DNA from: CAZJAT01 sp964544145
GTDB taxonomy: Bacteria > Hydrothermota > 32-111
Assembly: GCA_964544145.1 (NCBI GenBank)
Contig: CAZJAT010000009.1
Coordinates: 1-64,000, forward strand
Length of the DNA stretch: 64,000 nt
Direction of reading: 5' to 3'
Shown one piece after another: positions 17,135 to 26,625 of this stretch (within the stretch, counting starts at the first letter, position 1; each line of letters opens with the position of its first letter). Below the pieces are notes generated by a model that saw only the letters and a program-made list of their open reading frames with translations, ran no database searches and was not told the DNA's origin. The position numbers and the translations under genes were made by a program.

Positions 17135-19909
17135 TTGTATATAGAAGTAATTCAAAACAAAAAACATTATGATTCACTGGGATATCTGATGTACAAGGAA
17201 TTGAAACAAATCTATCCCTCTATCAGCGGGGTTCGTACATCAAAGATATATTACTTTAAGAGTGAAATGAATACGGATTTCATTGAAAACCTGCTTATGG
17301 ACAGGATTACTGACCAGGTCAAAATCAATGATAGTGCAGAGTCAGAGTTTGACTATTCAATAGGAATTGAATATAAGCCTGGTGTAATGGACCCCGAAGC
17401 ACTAACATTAAGGGAGTATCTATCACTATCTCTTGATTATAATGATGAAGTAAAGATTATTCGCAGATTCTATTTTAATGACAGTAATGATAACAGAGCT
17501 AAAATTTCTGAATATATGAAAAATATTCACTACAATCCTCTTATAGAAACAATATCTGAGTCAATACATTTTATATCTGATAAAGAATCAGATGAATTCT
17601 TATTAAGAGAAATCAATCTAAATACGGATCTTGAAGCTCTGTCACAATCCATGACATTGTCATTAAATCCAAATGAGATGAATGTTATTAAAGAATATTT
17701 TGATAATATAGGAAGATCGCCAACTGATATTGAGCTTGAAACAATTGCCCAGACATGGTCTGAGCATTGTGTTCATAAAACATTTAAATCAGACATTGAT
17801 TATGATGGAAGAATCATTAAAAACCTGTTTAAATCAACAATAATGCACGCAACAGATGTGATCAATCATCCCGACGCCATATCTGTATTTTATGATAATG
17901 CGGGTATATGGAATTTTGATAATGACAGATGTATATGTTTCAAGGTTGAAACGCATAATCATCCGTCAGCGCTTGAACCATATGGCGGAGCCGGTACCGG
18001 GATAGGAGGAGTGATACGAGATGTTATCGGAACAGGACTTGGTTTTAAGCCCATTGCCAATACTGATGTATTCTGTGTAGGCGAGAATGATGACAACATA
18101 CCTGAAGGGACAATCAATCCCAGAAACGTATTGAAGGGCATTGTCAGTGGTGTAAGGGATTATGGCAACAGAATGGGTATTCCCACAGTTAACGGCGCTG
18201 TACATTTCCATCCGGATTTTGCAGGTAATCCGCTTGTTTATGCAGGTTCTCTTGGGATAGCCCGAAAAAAGAATGCATTTAAAAAAGTTATTGAAGGGGA
18301 TATGATTGTTCTTGTGGGAGGTAAAACAGGCAGAGACGGCATACATGGAGCCACATTCTCATCTGTGTCATTACACGATCAGTCACAAAAGGTCTCATCA
18401 GGAGCAGTTCAGATAGGTAATCCTATTGAAGAGAAACAGATGTTAGACGGTATATTGGAAGCTGACGGATTATATAATGCAATAACCGACTGCGGCGCAG
18501 GTGGTTTATCATCAGCTGTAGGAGAGATGGGAGAACACACAGGCGCTGAGGTTAATCTTGATAATGTGCCGCTCAAATACAATGGACTGACATATGATGA
18601 AATCTGGATTAGCGAATCACAGGAAAGGATGATCCTTGCTGTTCCCAGTAGAAATTATGACAGTATAAAGGAAATAATGAACAAACACGGTTCCAATATA
18701 TCACATATAGGCTATTTCAGAGGGAAAAACCTTTCTATTTACTACAGAGGAACAGAGGTCTGTTCTCTAAGTATGGATTTCCTGCACAATGGTGTACCGG
18801 GACAATTGAGAAAGGCTGAACATTATGTGTCACTTGAATCCTGTGAGGATAGAATTATTGACAAAGATCTTAATTCATTGGCAGAAGCAGTAATTTCAGA
18901 CAGAAATGTGGCAAGCAAGGAATGGATAATACGACAGTATGATTATGAGGTTATGGCTCAAACTATAATGAAACCTCTAACAGGCATTGAACAGGACTCA
19001 TGCAGCGATGCAGCAGTTCTAATGCCTCTTAATTCATCAAAGGCCATAGTAATCGGTAATGGTATAAATCCTCATTATGGTAGAATCAATCCAAAAAAAA
19101 TGACATATGCTGTTATAGATGAAGCTATGAGAAATATTCTTGCCCAAGGCGCTGATATGGAACACACTGCAATACTTGATAATTTTTCCTGGGGCGATGT
19201 AAATAATAATACCGGTTCACTCGGTGCACTTGTTGAATCAGCAGAAGCATGCAGGGATTATGCAATAAGACTGGGTACTCCCTTTATATCTGGTAAAGAC
19301 TCATTGAATAATTATTTTAAAATGAAAGATAATGTTATTGAGATTCCTCATACACTTCTGATTTCAGCTATCTCAGTAGCAGATATTCAACAGATCAGGG
19401 GCTCTTATTTCAAACATAAAGACAATCTCATCTATTTGCTTGGTAAACGCACTGCTCCCGAACTTTCAGGCTCTGTTCTTTATAGAGTAATGGATATGGC
19501 ATATCAGGGTATTATGCCTGATATTGACATTAATGAATCAGCAGTGATATTGGAAAAGATGAATATTATCAACAAAATGAGAATTGCTGAATCTGCCCAT
19601 GATATATCTGATGGCGGATTATTCGTTTCATTGATGGAAATGACATTCGGGTCCGGACTAGGTGCTGATATTGAAATTCATTCTGAATTGCCGGATTATC
19701 AGTATTTGTTTTCAGAGACACAGACACGTTTTATTATTGAGATTAAATCTGAGAATGCTGAAATATTTGAAAAAACTGCCGGTACATATTGTAAACGAAT
19801 AGGTTCTGTTACATCAAATAATAATGTAAATATCAATTATAACAACCATTTACACACATTTGATATAAAATGGTTCAAATCATTATGGAAGGGGAAAAAA
19901 GATGAGTAA
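17135..19909 (+). CDS. purL: Phosphoribosylformylglycinamidine synthase, PurS-PurL fusion
   Basis: This is the synthetase part of FGAM synthase, converting FGAR to FGAM with ATP and ammonia. At 924 residues it is longer than small PurL and shorter than the one-chain enzyme. Residues 1-150 look like a duplicated PurS domain (FDYSIGIEYKPGVMDPEA near 74-91 is the second half). The PurL body follows with TWSEHCVHKTF (about 208) and ETHNHPSALEPYGGAG (about 270). The glutaminase is the separate purQ, which overlaps by eight bases. The start is TTG, with CGGAGGT upstream. Confidence 0.92.
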   Translation: MYIEVIQNKKHYDSLGYLMYKELKQIYPSISGVRTSKIYYFKSEMNTDFIENLLMDRITDQVKINDSAESEFDYSIGIEYKPGVMDPEALTLREYLSLSLDYNDEVKIIRRFYFNDSNDNRAKISEYMKNIHYNPLIETISESIHFISDKESDEFLLREINLNTDLEALSQSMTLSLNPNEMNVIKEYFDNIGRSPTDIELETIAQTWSEHCVHKTFKSDIDYDGRIIKNLFKSTIMHATDVINHPDAISVFYDNAGIWNFDNDRCICFKVETHNHPSALEPYGGAGTGIGGVIRDVIGTGLGFKPIANTDVFCVGENDDNIPEGTINPRNVLKGIVSGVRDYGNRMGIPTVNGAVHFHPDFAGNPLVYAGSLGIARKKNAFKKVIEGDMIVLVGGKTGRDGIHGATFSSVSLHDQSQKVSSGAVQIGNPIEEKQMLDGILEADGLYNAITDCGAGGLSSAVGEMGEHTGAEVNLDNVPLKYNGLTYDEIWISESQERMILAVPSRNYDSIKEIMNKHGSNISHIGYFRGKNLSIYYRGTEVCSLSMDFLHNGVPGQLRKAEHYVSLESCEDRIIDKDLNSLAEAVISDRNVASKEWIIRQYDYEVMAQTIMKPLTGIEQDSCSDAAVLMPLNSSKAIVIGNGINPHYGRINPKKMTYAVIDEAMRNILAQGADMEHTAILDNFSWGDVNNNTGSLGALVESAEACRDYAIRLGTPFISGKDSLNNYFKMKDNVIEIPHTLLISAISVADIQQIRGSYFKHKDNLIYLLGKRTAPELSGSVLYRVMDMAYQGIMPDIDINESAVILEKMNIINKMRIAESAHDISDGGLFVSLMEMTFGSGLGADIEIHSELPDYQYLFSETQTRFIIEIKSENAEIFEKTAGTYCKRIGSVTSNNNVNINYNNHLHTFDIKWFKSLWKGKKDE

Positions 19910-20657
19910 ATTTCTTTCTGCAGTAATAAAAGCTCATGGAAGCAATTGTGAAATTGAAACCAATAATATTCTTAATTCATGCGGATTCCATTCGGAGATA
20001 ATTCATATAAATGATCTCATATCTAAGAAAAAGAATATTCTGACCTATTCATTCATAGTGCTGCCGGGAGGGTTTTCCTATGGTGATTATACAGGAAGCG
20101 GTCGTATTGCTGCATCAGTGATATCTCATCATTTAATTAATGATTTCAAGACATTCATTGCAAATGGCAAATGTATACTCGGCATATGCAATGGTTTTCA
20201 AATACTTGTGAAATCAGGTATATTACCTAATATTAATGGCGATTACAATCAAAATGTATCCCTAATATTCAATGATTCTCATCAATATGAAGATAGATGG
20301 GTAAGGGTGAAAGTGAGGGATAATTCAATATTCACCAGAGACATTGATGAAATTATGGAATTGCCCATAGCTCATGCAGAAGGTAAATTTGTATTTGATT
20401 CGGATGATATGGAACCATATATTGTCATGCAATATGTTAACAGTAAAGGGGCAATTGATGATACATTCCCCATAAACCCTAATGGCTCAAAAGAGAACAT
20501 AGCTGCTATAACAGATTCAACCGGGCGTATATTGGGTATGATGCCCCATCCGGAGCGTTTCTATACAAATGAATTGCATTACTCCGGTTCCAATAATGGT
20601 ATCACCGGAAGGGTGATATTTGATAATGCATATAAATATATAAAGGAGGAATTATGA
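19902..20657 (+). CDS. purQ: Phosphoribosylformylglycinamidine synthase glutaminase subunit
   Basis: PurQ is the class I glutamine amidotransferase that supplies ammonia to PurL. The nucleophile is Cys96 in LGICNGFQIL, with the oxyanion region in VLPGGFSYGDY near 53-63. The His/Glu pair is in MMPHPERF near the C-terminus. The 251-residue length is usual for the standalone subunit. The ATG lies within the end of purL, so the two subunits are likely made in coordination. Confidence 0.94.
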   Translation: MSKFLSAVIKAHGSNCEIETNNILNSCGFHSEIIHINDLISKKKNILTYSFIVLPGGFSYGDYTGSGRIAASVISHHLINDFKTFIANGKCILGICNGFQILVKSGILPNINGDYNQNVSLIFNDSHQYEDRWVRVKVRDNSIFTRDIDEIMELPIAHAEGKFVFDSDDMEPYIVMQYVNSKGAIDDTFPINPNGSKENIAAITDSTGRILGMMPHPERFYTNELHYSGSNNGITGRVIFDNAYKYIKEEL

Positions 20658-22027
20658 TTTCAAAGAATATATTCAGAATGTATGATATAAGGGGCATTGC
20701 AGATACTGACCTTAGTGATGAAAATGTCTATCTCATTGGAAAAGCATTTGCTACATATATTAAACGAAAGGGAGGAAAATGTGTTGCTGCAGGCATGGAT
20801 GTAAGATTATCAAGTAAACGCATAAAAGGTGCATTTGTAAGAGGTATTCTTGATTGCGGGATTGATGTTGTAGATATAGGCGGATGCACAACACCTATGC
20901 TGTATTATGCTCAGTATCTCCTAAAAACAGATGGCGGTATAATGGTTACTGGTTCCCACAATCCGATTGAATACAATGGCCTTAAAATGGTTGACCCTGA
21001 TGTCAGTATATATGGAGAAGTAATAGAAAATTTCTATAAAATGATAATAGAGAATGATTTTGAATCAGGTAAAGGCAGGTTTGAAGAAAATAATATTGAG
21101 AATAATTATATAGACATGTGCGTTTCAAAGATTAATATGGGGAAAAGCCTTAACATAATGGTTGACCCCGGCAATGGCACTGCAGGGCCTATTGCAGAAC
21201 GCATATTCAGTAAATTACACATTAAAGCGGACTTTATCAATAAGGAACCTGATGGTACATTCCCTAATCATTTGCCGGATCCCACTGTAATGGAATATAT
21301 TACAGAATTAAGAGATAAAACTGCAGCAGGCAATTATGACATGGGTATAGGATATGATGGCGATTGTGACCGCATTGGACTGCTTGATGAAAAGGGTAAT
21401 GTAATTTTCGGTGATCAGATATTGGGTCTGCTTGCACATGACCTCCTTATAAGAAAACCGGGAGAGAAAATTGTATTTGATGTAAAGTGTTCACAGGGTC
21501 TTGAAGAGATGATTTCCGAAATGAAAGGGATCCCCATCATGTATAAAACAGGGCATTCGATCTTAAAGAGAAAAATGAAAGAGGAAAATGCACTTCTTGC
21601 AGGGGAAATGAGCGGACACATGTTCTTTAATGAGAATTACTTCGGATTTGATGACGGACTTTTCGCATCATTGCTCATCATGCAAATAGTATCTAACAGT
21701 AATAAACCTCTTTCTGAACTGAAAAAGGTTATGCCTTATTACAAATCAACCCCCGAAATAAGGGTTGAATGTACAGATGAGGATAAATTCAGGATTGTAG
21801 AGCAGGTTGTGAGTCATTATAGAAATGAGGGAAACCGATTGATTGATATTGATGGTGCCCGTGTTTATTTTGAGAATGGCTGGGCACTTGTAAGAGCTTC
21901 TAATACACAGCCTATTCTTGTTGTCAGGGTTGAAGCCAAAACAGAAACAGATATGAATATGATAAAAGAAGAGATAAAGAATCATTTAAGTAAATACCCG
22001 CAGGTTAAGATTGATTCAATCAAGTAA
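20654..22027 (+). CDS. manB: Phosphomannomutase/phosphoglucomutase
   Basis: This alpha-D-phosphohexomutase moves phosphate between C1 and C6 of hexoses. The phosphoserine is Ser101 in VTGSHNP. The metal loop is GYDGDCDRIG, the sugar-binding loop GEMSGHMFF, and the phosphate-binding domain 4 has RASNTQPILVVRVEA. FRMYDIRG at the N-terminus and the 457-residue length fit the AlgC/ManB group; substrate preference cannot be told from the sequence. AAGGAGG precedes the ATG, which overlaps purQ by four bases. Confidence 0.92.
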   Translation: MISKNIFRMYDIRGIADTDLSDENVYLIGKAFATYIKRKGGKCVAAGMDVRLSSKRIKGAFVRGILDCGIDVVDIGGCTTPMLYYAQYLLKTDGGIMVTGSHNPIEYNGLKMVDPDVSIYGEVIENFYKMIIENDFESGKGRFEENNIENNYIDMCVSKINMGKSLNIMVDPGNGTAGPIAERIFSKLHIKADFINKEPDGTFPNHLPDPTVMEYITELRDKTAAGNYDMGIGYDGDCDRIGLLDEKGNVIFGDQILGLLAHDLLIRKPGEKIVFDVKCSQGLEEMISEMKGIPIMYKTGHSILKRKMKEENALLAGEMSGHMFFNENYFGFDDGLFASLLIMQIVSNSNKPLSELKKVMPYYKSTPEIRVECTDEDKFRIVEQVVSHYRNEGNRLIDIDGARVYFENGWALVRASNTQPILVVRVEAKTETDMNMIKEEIKNHLSKYPQVKIDSIK

Positions 22028-22469
22028 GTATATCGGTATTATCGGTGCATCACAAATTGATAACTGCCTATATGAAGAATGTGTAAGAATGGGAAAGGCA
22101 ATTTCAAAATACAATATACCGATAATATGCGGGGGAGGCAGCGGCGTTATGGAAGCTGTCAGCAGAGGGGTTAAAGATGGTAATGGAATCACACTGGGTT
22201 TGCTTCCTGACAGTAAAAATGACGCAAATCCATATATTGATTTTCCCATAGGAACCGGTATCGGCCTTTCAAGGAATCTAATGATTATTCAAAATGCAGA
22301 TGTATTAGTGGTAATCAATGGCTCCTATGGAACATTGTCTGAGATCGCATATGCAAAACAGCTTGGCAAACCAATGATTGCATATAAATCGCAATGGTCT
22401 GACAAAATAGGTATTGATTGGGCAGATAATATTGAGGGAATACTGCTCTTTCTGGACAAGTATATATGA
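22011..22469 (+). CDS. SLOG/LOG-superfamily Rossmann protein (TIGR00725-like)
   Basis: A 152-residue Rossmann-fold protein with IGIIGAS at the N-terminus, CGGGSGVMEAVSRG in the middle and the nucleotide-binding VINGSYGTLSEIAYAKQLGKP segment. These are the signatures of the TIGR00725 branch of the SLOG superfamily, often annotated as molybdenum-cofactor-carrier-like or lysine-decarboxylase-like although neither activity is established. The start is a TTG overlapping manB by 17 bases; no ATG is available before the conserved core. Confidence 0.7.
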   Translation: MIQSSKYIGIIGASQIDNCLYEECVRMGKAISKYNIPIICGGGSGVMEAVSRGVKDGNGITLGLLPDSKNDANPYIDFPIGTGIGLSRNLMIIQNADVLVVINGSYGTLSEIAYAKQLGKPMIAYKSQWSDKIGIDWADNIEGILLFLDKYI

Positions 22470-22735
22470 AACATGCAATAATAACTGTGCGCGGTTATGT
22501 GCAGGGAGTGGGTTTCAGATACTTTGTGATGAATAGTGCTAAAAAAAATAATATTAATGGATATGTAATGAATCTTTCCAATGGCAATGTGCTTATAGAG
22601 GCTGAAGGAGATATTTGTAATCTTGAAACATTTATTGATGTTATTAATTCAGGCCCTATTTCAGCTGATGTATCGGATATCATTATTGAATACAGCAATA
22701 TTGAAAACTATAGCGAATTCAGCATTAAACACTAA
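22466..22735 (+). CDS. acyP: Acylphosphatase
   Basis: This small ferredoxin-like-fold enzyme hydrolyses carboxyl phosphates such as acetyl or carbamoyl phosphate. The phosphate-binding loop GYVQGVGFRYF carries the catalytic Arg18, and Asn36 in GYVMNLSNG orients the attacking water. The 89-residue length is typical. It overlaps the previous gene by four bases and ends the long run that began at 3659. Confidence 0.93.
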   Translation: MKHAIITVRGYVQGVGFRYFVMNSAKKNNINGYVMNLSNGNVLIEAEGDICNLETFIDVINSGPISADVSDIIIEYSNIENYSEFSIKH

Positions 22736-22794
22736 TATATATTTCAGCTAATCATTCCAATTGTGTAATTTGCCTGGATCGAATTCAAGGTCTA

Positions 22795-22822
22795 TTGACA
22801 GCATTCACACACATATTATAAT
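22795..22822 (+). promoter_or_regulatory. Strong sigma-70-type promoter, leaderless start
   Basis: TTGACA (22795-22800) and TATAAT (22817-22822) are perfect and 16 bases apart. The expected transcription start is about 22829-22831, where the ATG at 22831 lies. No ribosome-binding site precedes that ATG, so the mRNA would be leaderless or nearly so. Confidence 0.85.
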
Positions 22823-22830
22823 TTTTAAAT

Positions 22831-24624
22831 ATGTTAAAGATAATCCTTAGCCTAATTGTTTTTGCAATCACTCTTTTTATAATTGCTGATATGCAAATTG
22901 ATGAACCCTTATTACAGGGTCAGGCGCTTCAGAACATTGACAGCACAAATGTGCTTACTGTTACTGCTCAATACAATCCATATATGGATAATATCAGTCA
23001 TTATTATAATATGACAATAAAAGGAGCACTTAATACTGAAGAATACCTATTTATATGGAATGATTTTAATTTACTATATATATATACATCTGATGATATT
23101 ATCAATCCAATATTCACAGTAAATACATTAGATGCCATAAAAGAAGTATTCTATGACAATAACATACTTCTTATACAGACATATTCTAAAACATCATTCT
23201 ACATACTATCTGATACGGTTCTCAGTTCTGTAAGATTTCCTTATAATTGTAATATTATTGATGCAGCATTCTCTAATAACACTGTATGCGCAATAATTGA
23301 TCATGGACGTGCTTTAGCACATTTTACCATAGACACTATTGCTGTAACAATTAATGATACACTTGAACTGAATGGCATAAATGACATTTATTTCAACAAT
23401 TACAGGATACTATGCACAGTAAATGATTCATTATTCCGCCATTATATTGTAAATGACACAACATTTATTCTTTATAATGAAGATGTGGATTACCGGGGTA
23501 TAAAAGGCACAATAAAATCGGAGGGTCTGTTCTATTCATATTCTGATAATTTCATTTATATTTTTGCAAATGACTTTGTTTTTGAAAGACAATGTCTTGA
23601 TTCAATATCAATCTCTGAGAGGGTAATTGATATTGATTATTATGATAATAATCTTCACATATTGTTTGCATGTGAAGAATGGATATCATCTTCAGGGAAT
23701 ATATTCTCCATAACTGATACATTACATATATCTGACAGAATAAGCCGCATATTCCCTTCAAATGACGGATATTTTTTATGGACCGATAATGGATTAAAGG
23801 AATGCAGAGTGGCTGATGGAAGTATTATTATGATTGATTCAGATTTATATCCTCTGAATGTCATTGGTGATTTCATCATGGGTTCTGATTCTATTATGTA
23901 TTATTCCCTGAATGACACAATCGCATCATTTAATCCTTCTATATTGCCAGTATACGCTCAATTGCACAATAATAGGGTAATATATTCAGATAAGGATTAT
24001 AATGTATATATCAATGATTCATTATTATTTTCATTTACATACCCTGTACTCGGTTTATGTCTCAGAAACAATGATTTTATATTGGCAAACGGTTATTATG
24101 GCATACATTCAAGTACATTTAGCGGTCAGGTGACAAATGCATTCATGACTGGCGTGTTTGCCACTCAGGCAGATACATTCTATAATAATATTATACTGTG
24201 TTTTGAATCGGCATTGATACTTACAGACAGTAATTTTAATATACTTTCCTCATATGATATATCCGTGAAGGACTATTTTCCCACTGACTCAATGATATAT
24301 TTTATGGATGATAATAGAATTGTATCAGTAAATGACACAATAAAGCTTATGCTTATATCAAATAGTTATTCACAATTCAAATGCATGAATATGAGAAATT
24401 CTGACGGGGCTATACTATGTAGAGATGATGCATTACTCACCATTCACTATAACAACACTGGTGAATACATACGCAATGCTCCAAATATTGATAAAATCAG
24501 TACAGGTGAATACATTCTATATGACATTATGGGCAGGAAATTATCAGCAAATAATAAAAATCTGAATGGCATTTATTTTCTTACAGATGAAATAGATTAT
24601 AAGAAAATAATTATCATTAAGTAA
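22831..24624 (+). CDS. Secreted propeller-like protein with type-9-like C-terminal tail
   Basis: An N-terminal hydrophobic signal sequence (residues 1-19) is followed by about 540 residues of short repeating beta units rich in Asn, Asp and Tyr (for example NDTLEL, NDSLFRHY, NDTIASF), suggesting a beta-propeller. No catalytic motif is recognised. The last 40 residues match type A sorting tails (YDIMGRKLSANNKNLNGIYF, ending IIIIK), so it is probably delivered to the cell surface. The gene has its own strong promoter with no leader, and its stop is only 10 bases before the first Mbx-complex gene. Confidence 0.7.
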   Translation: MLKIILSLIVFAITLFIIADMQIDEPLLQGQALQNIDSTNVLTVTAQYNPYMDNISHYYNMTIKGALNTEEYLFIWNDFNLLYIYTSDDIINPIFTVNTLDAIKEVFYDNNILLIQTYSKTSFYILSDTVLSSVRFPYNCNIIDAAFSNNTVCAIIDHGRALAHFTIDTIAVTINDTLELNGINDIYFNNYRILCTVNDSLFRHYIVNDTTFILYNEDVDYRGIKGTIKSEGLFYSYSDNFIYIFANDFVFERQCLDSISISERVIDIDYYDNNLHILFACEEWISSSGNIFSITDTLHISDRISRIFPSNDGYFLWTDNGLKECRVADGSIIMIDSDLYPLNVIGDFIMGSDSIMYYSLNDTIASFNPSILPVYAQLHNNRVIYSDKDYNVYINDSLLFSFTYPVLGLCLRNNDFILANGYYGIHSSTFSGQVTNAFMTGVFATQADTFYNNIILCFESALILTDSNFNILSSYDISVKDYFPTDSMIYFMDDNRIVSVNDTIKLMLISNSYSQFKCMNMRNSDGAILCRDDALLTIHYNNTGEYIRNAPNIDKISTGEYILYDIMGRKLSANNKNLNGIYFLTDEIDYKKIIIIK

Positions 24625-24634
24625 CGAGGTGTTT

Positions 24635-25132
24635 ATGTCAAAGCTTAGAAAATTGCTTGCTTTTATCTTCTATTCTTTTTTACTCTTCATTGTTTATGTT
24701 ATGATGATATTTCCATCAACAGGATATGACTATATTGTTGGAGCAATTATATCATCTGCCATAATGTTTATATCATTAAAAACAGCAGGCAATATATCAT
24801 TACGCTATTTTTCATTGAGAAATATCATATGGATTCTTGCATATCTTCCATATCTATTTTATAAGATTATTCAGGCTAATCTGGATGTTGCATTGAGGGT
24901 ATTGAATCCTAAATTGCCTATCAATCCCGGATTTATAAAGGTTAATTGCGATTCCAAGGATAATTTAGTAAAGCTGATGCTTGCTAACTCAATCACACTG
25001 ACACCCGGGACCCTCTCCTGTGAGATAAAGGAAGATTATCTTATTGTCCACACAATTGATGAGTCAGCATATAAAGACAGAGAAAAAGTTAAGTCAAATT
25101 TCATGCATTATCTCAAGGAGATTGAAGAATGA
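24635..25132 (+). CDS. mnhE: MrpE/MbxA-like subunit of cation antiporter module
   Basis: First gene of the Mbx-type membrane complex. The 165-residue protein has hydrophobic helices in its first 95 residues. It then has the MrpE signature LANSITLTPGTLSCEI near 118-133 and a soluble C-terminal tail. In Mrp antiporters and related hydrogenases this subunit is part of the Na+/H+-translocating unit. The ATG at 24635 is chosen because CGAGGTG precedes it; a GTG at 24629 falls inside that site. It overlaps the next gene by four bases. Confidence 0.88.
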   Translation: MSKLRKLLAFIFYSFLLFIVYVMMIFPSTGYDYIVGAIISSAIMFISLKTAGNISLRYFSLRNIIWILAYLPYLFYKIIQANLDVALRVLNPKLPINPGFIKVNCDSKDNLVKLMLANSITLTPGTLSCEIKEDYLIVHTIDESAYKDREKVKSNFMHYLKEIEE

Positions 25133-25389
25133 ACATTATATTAATTATCTCAGGAATATTAATAGCTGCTGCAGTATTATTATCATTTATACGCTTTATA
25201 ATCGGTCCTACTGTATATGACCGAATAGCAGCGCTGGATGTTCTGACACTTATTACAACTGTTGTAATAATTGTACTGTCTATTATGTATAAACAGAAAA
25301 TATTTATGGATGCGGCAATTGTTTATTCTATACTATCCTTTATAGGCGTTGTTGCATTTGCAAGATTTATGGAGCGGAAAAATGATTAA
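25129..25389 (+). CDS. mnhF: MrpF/MbxB-like subunit
   Basis: An 86-residue protein of three membrane helices with the MrpF signature FIIGPTVYDRIAALDVLT around residues 21-40. It belongs to the sodium/proton antiporter module of the complex. AAGGAG lies just before the ATG, within the end of the preceding gene, and the stop overlaps the following ATG by eight bases. Confidence 0.9.
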   Translation: MNIILIISGILIAAAVLLSFIRFIIGPTVYDRIAALDVLTLITTVVIIVLSIMYKQKIFMDAAIVYSILSFIGVVAFARFMERKND

Positions 25390-25699
25390 TCAATATATTG
25401 GAGCAATACTATTTCTTATAGGTTCAATATTCCTCTTTCTCGGAGCTCTGGGACTTATAAGAATGCCTGACATATTTAACCGTCTGCAGGCCGGTACAAA
25501 AGCAACTACACTTGGTATAATGTTTACTGTTATAGGCGCAGGTATATATTATCCGGACATTATGCTGAAAGCAATACTGATTGTCCTGTTCATTTTGATG
25601 ACTAATCCTGTATCATCAAGCACTCTTTCGCGCAGTGCATATAAAAGCGGTATAAAATATTATGAAAAAACCATAAATGAGGTGAAAGACCTATGTTAG
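25382..25699 (+). CDS. mnhG: MrpG/MbxC-like subunit
   Basis: A membrane protein of about 105 residues with the MrpG signature LGLIRMPDIFNRLQAGTKATTLG in its first half and three hydrophobic segments. I start it at the ATG at 25382 (MINQYIG), which follows GGAGCGG; an upstream in-frame start at 25349 would overlap mnhF much further. It is part of the antiporter module. Confidence 0.9.
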   Translation: MINQYIGAILFLIGSIFLFLGALGLIRMPDIFNRLQAGTKATTLGIMFTVIGAGIYYPDIMLKAILIVLFILMTNPVSSSTLSRSAYKSGIKYYEKTINEVKDLC

Positions 25700-25938
25700 A
25701 AATTATTATTACTGGAATTTTAACATTGCTTTCCCTGGGAACATTGATATTTATTTTTATCACCAGGAGTATTATCAATGCAGCCATAGGTTCGGCATTG
25801 ATATCCCTTTTCATTTCCATAATGTTTCTGATTATGAAAGCCCCTGATGTGGCAATGACTGAAGCTTCCATAGGCGCTGCCATAAGCGGGGCCATACTTA
25901 TAGGAATAATTATGAAAATACGCAAGGAGGACAGATGA
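25693..25938 (+). CDS. MbxD-like subunit (DUF4040)
   Basis: An 81-residue membrane protein carrying LIMKAPDVAMTEASIGAAISG, the signature of the DUF4040 subunit called MbhD/MbxD in archaeal membrane-bound complexes and found as part of MrpA in antiporters. It completes the A-B-C-D order of the archaeal operon and is coupled to both neighbours by short overlaps. Confidence 0.88.
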   Translation: MLEIIITGILTLLSLGTLIFIFITRSIINAAIGSALISLFISIMFLIMKAPDVAMTEASIGAAISGAILIGIIMKIRKEDR

Positions 25939-26624
25939 GAAAATTATTTATATTGGCAGTATTTGCATTCCTTGCTGTATCACTTATTATATTTTTCTAT
26001 CAGATAAATATAAATACTTCCGGGGTAAACGCTGAAACAGCATCCTACTATTTGACACATAATGCTGAAGATTTCAATATCCCCAATGTTGTTACATCAA
26101 TAGTCACTCAATACAGAGGATATGATACCATAGGTGAGATAACAGTGCTCTTTCTGGCAATTATAGGTGTTTATATGCTTGTGACTGCAAGCGGACTGAA
26201 GAGCATTGACAAATTACTTAACAAACCCGGTTATATTGTCAATATTGCATCCACAATATTGTTTCCTCTGATCATGTTAATTGGAGCTTATATAATTGTC
26301 AATGGGCATCTCTCGCCGGGCGGCGGATTCCAGGGCGGAGCAGTCATAGGTTCAGGCATGATACTAATGATGCTGTCAGGCAATATTAAAGAACTGAATA
26401 AAACAGCCACACATATCACAGAATCTCTTTCTGTTACGATTATAATGCTTATTGGACTTTTAGGGATATACTATTTCAATGCATTCCTTGCAAACATAAT
26501 AGGTGACATGGGTATTTTTGGAAACATATTGTCAGGTGGAATAATCCCAATTATATATGCTTTGATAGGAATTAAAGTAGCTGTGGAATTCTTTCATTTA
26601 AGCGAATACCTTCTAAGGAGTTAA
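25935..26624 (+). CDS. MbxF-like subunit (MbhE + MrpB domains)
   Basis: The 229-residue protein joins an MbhE-like N-terminal part (YRGYDTIGEITVLFLAIIGVY near 60-80) to an MrpB domain with the hallmark NGHLSPGGGFQGGAVIGSG near 122-140. Hydrophobic segments suggest six or so membrane helices. In archaeal Mbx clusters these two parts are likewise one protein. It sits in the antiporter module between the DUF4040 and MrpC subunits. Confidence 0.85.
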   Translation: MRKLFILAVFAFLAVSLIIFFYQININTSGVNAETASYYLTHNAEDFNIPNVVTSIVTQYRGYDTIGEITVLFLAIIGVYMLVTASGLKSIDKLLNKPGYIVNIASTILFPLIMLIGAYIIVNGHLSPGGGFQGGAVIGSGMILMMLSGNIKELNKTATHITESLSVTIIMLIGLLGIYYFNAFLANIIGDMGIFGNILSGGIIPIIYALIGIKVAVEFFHLSEYLLRS

Positions 26625-26625
26625 T

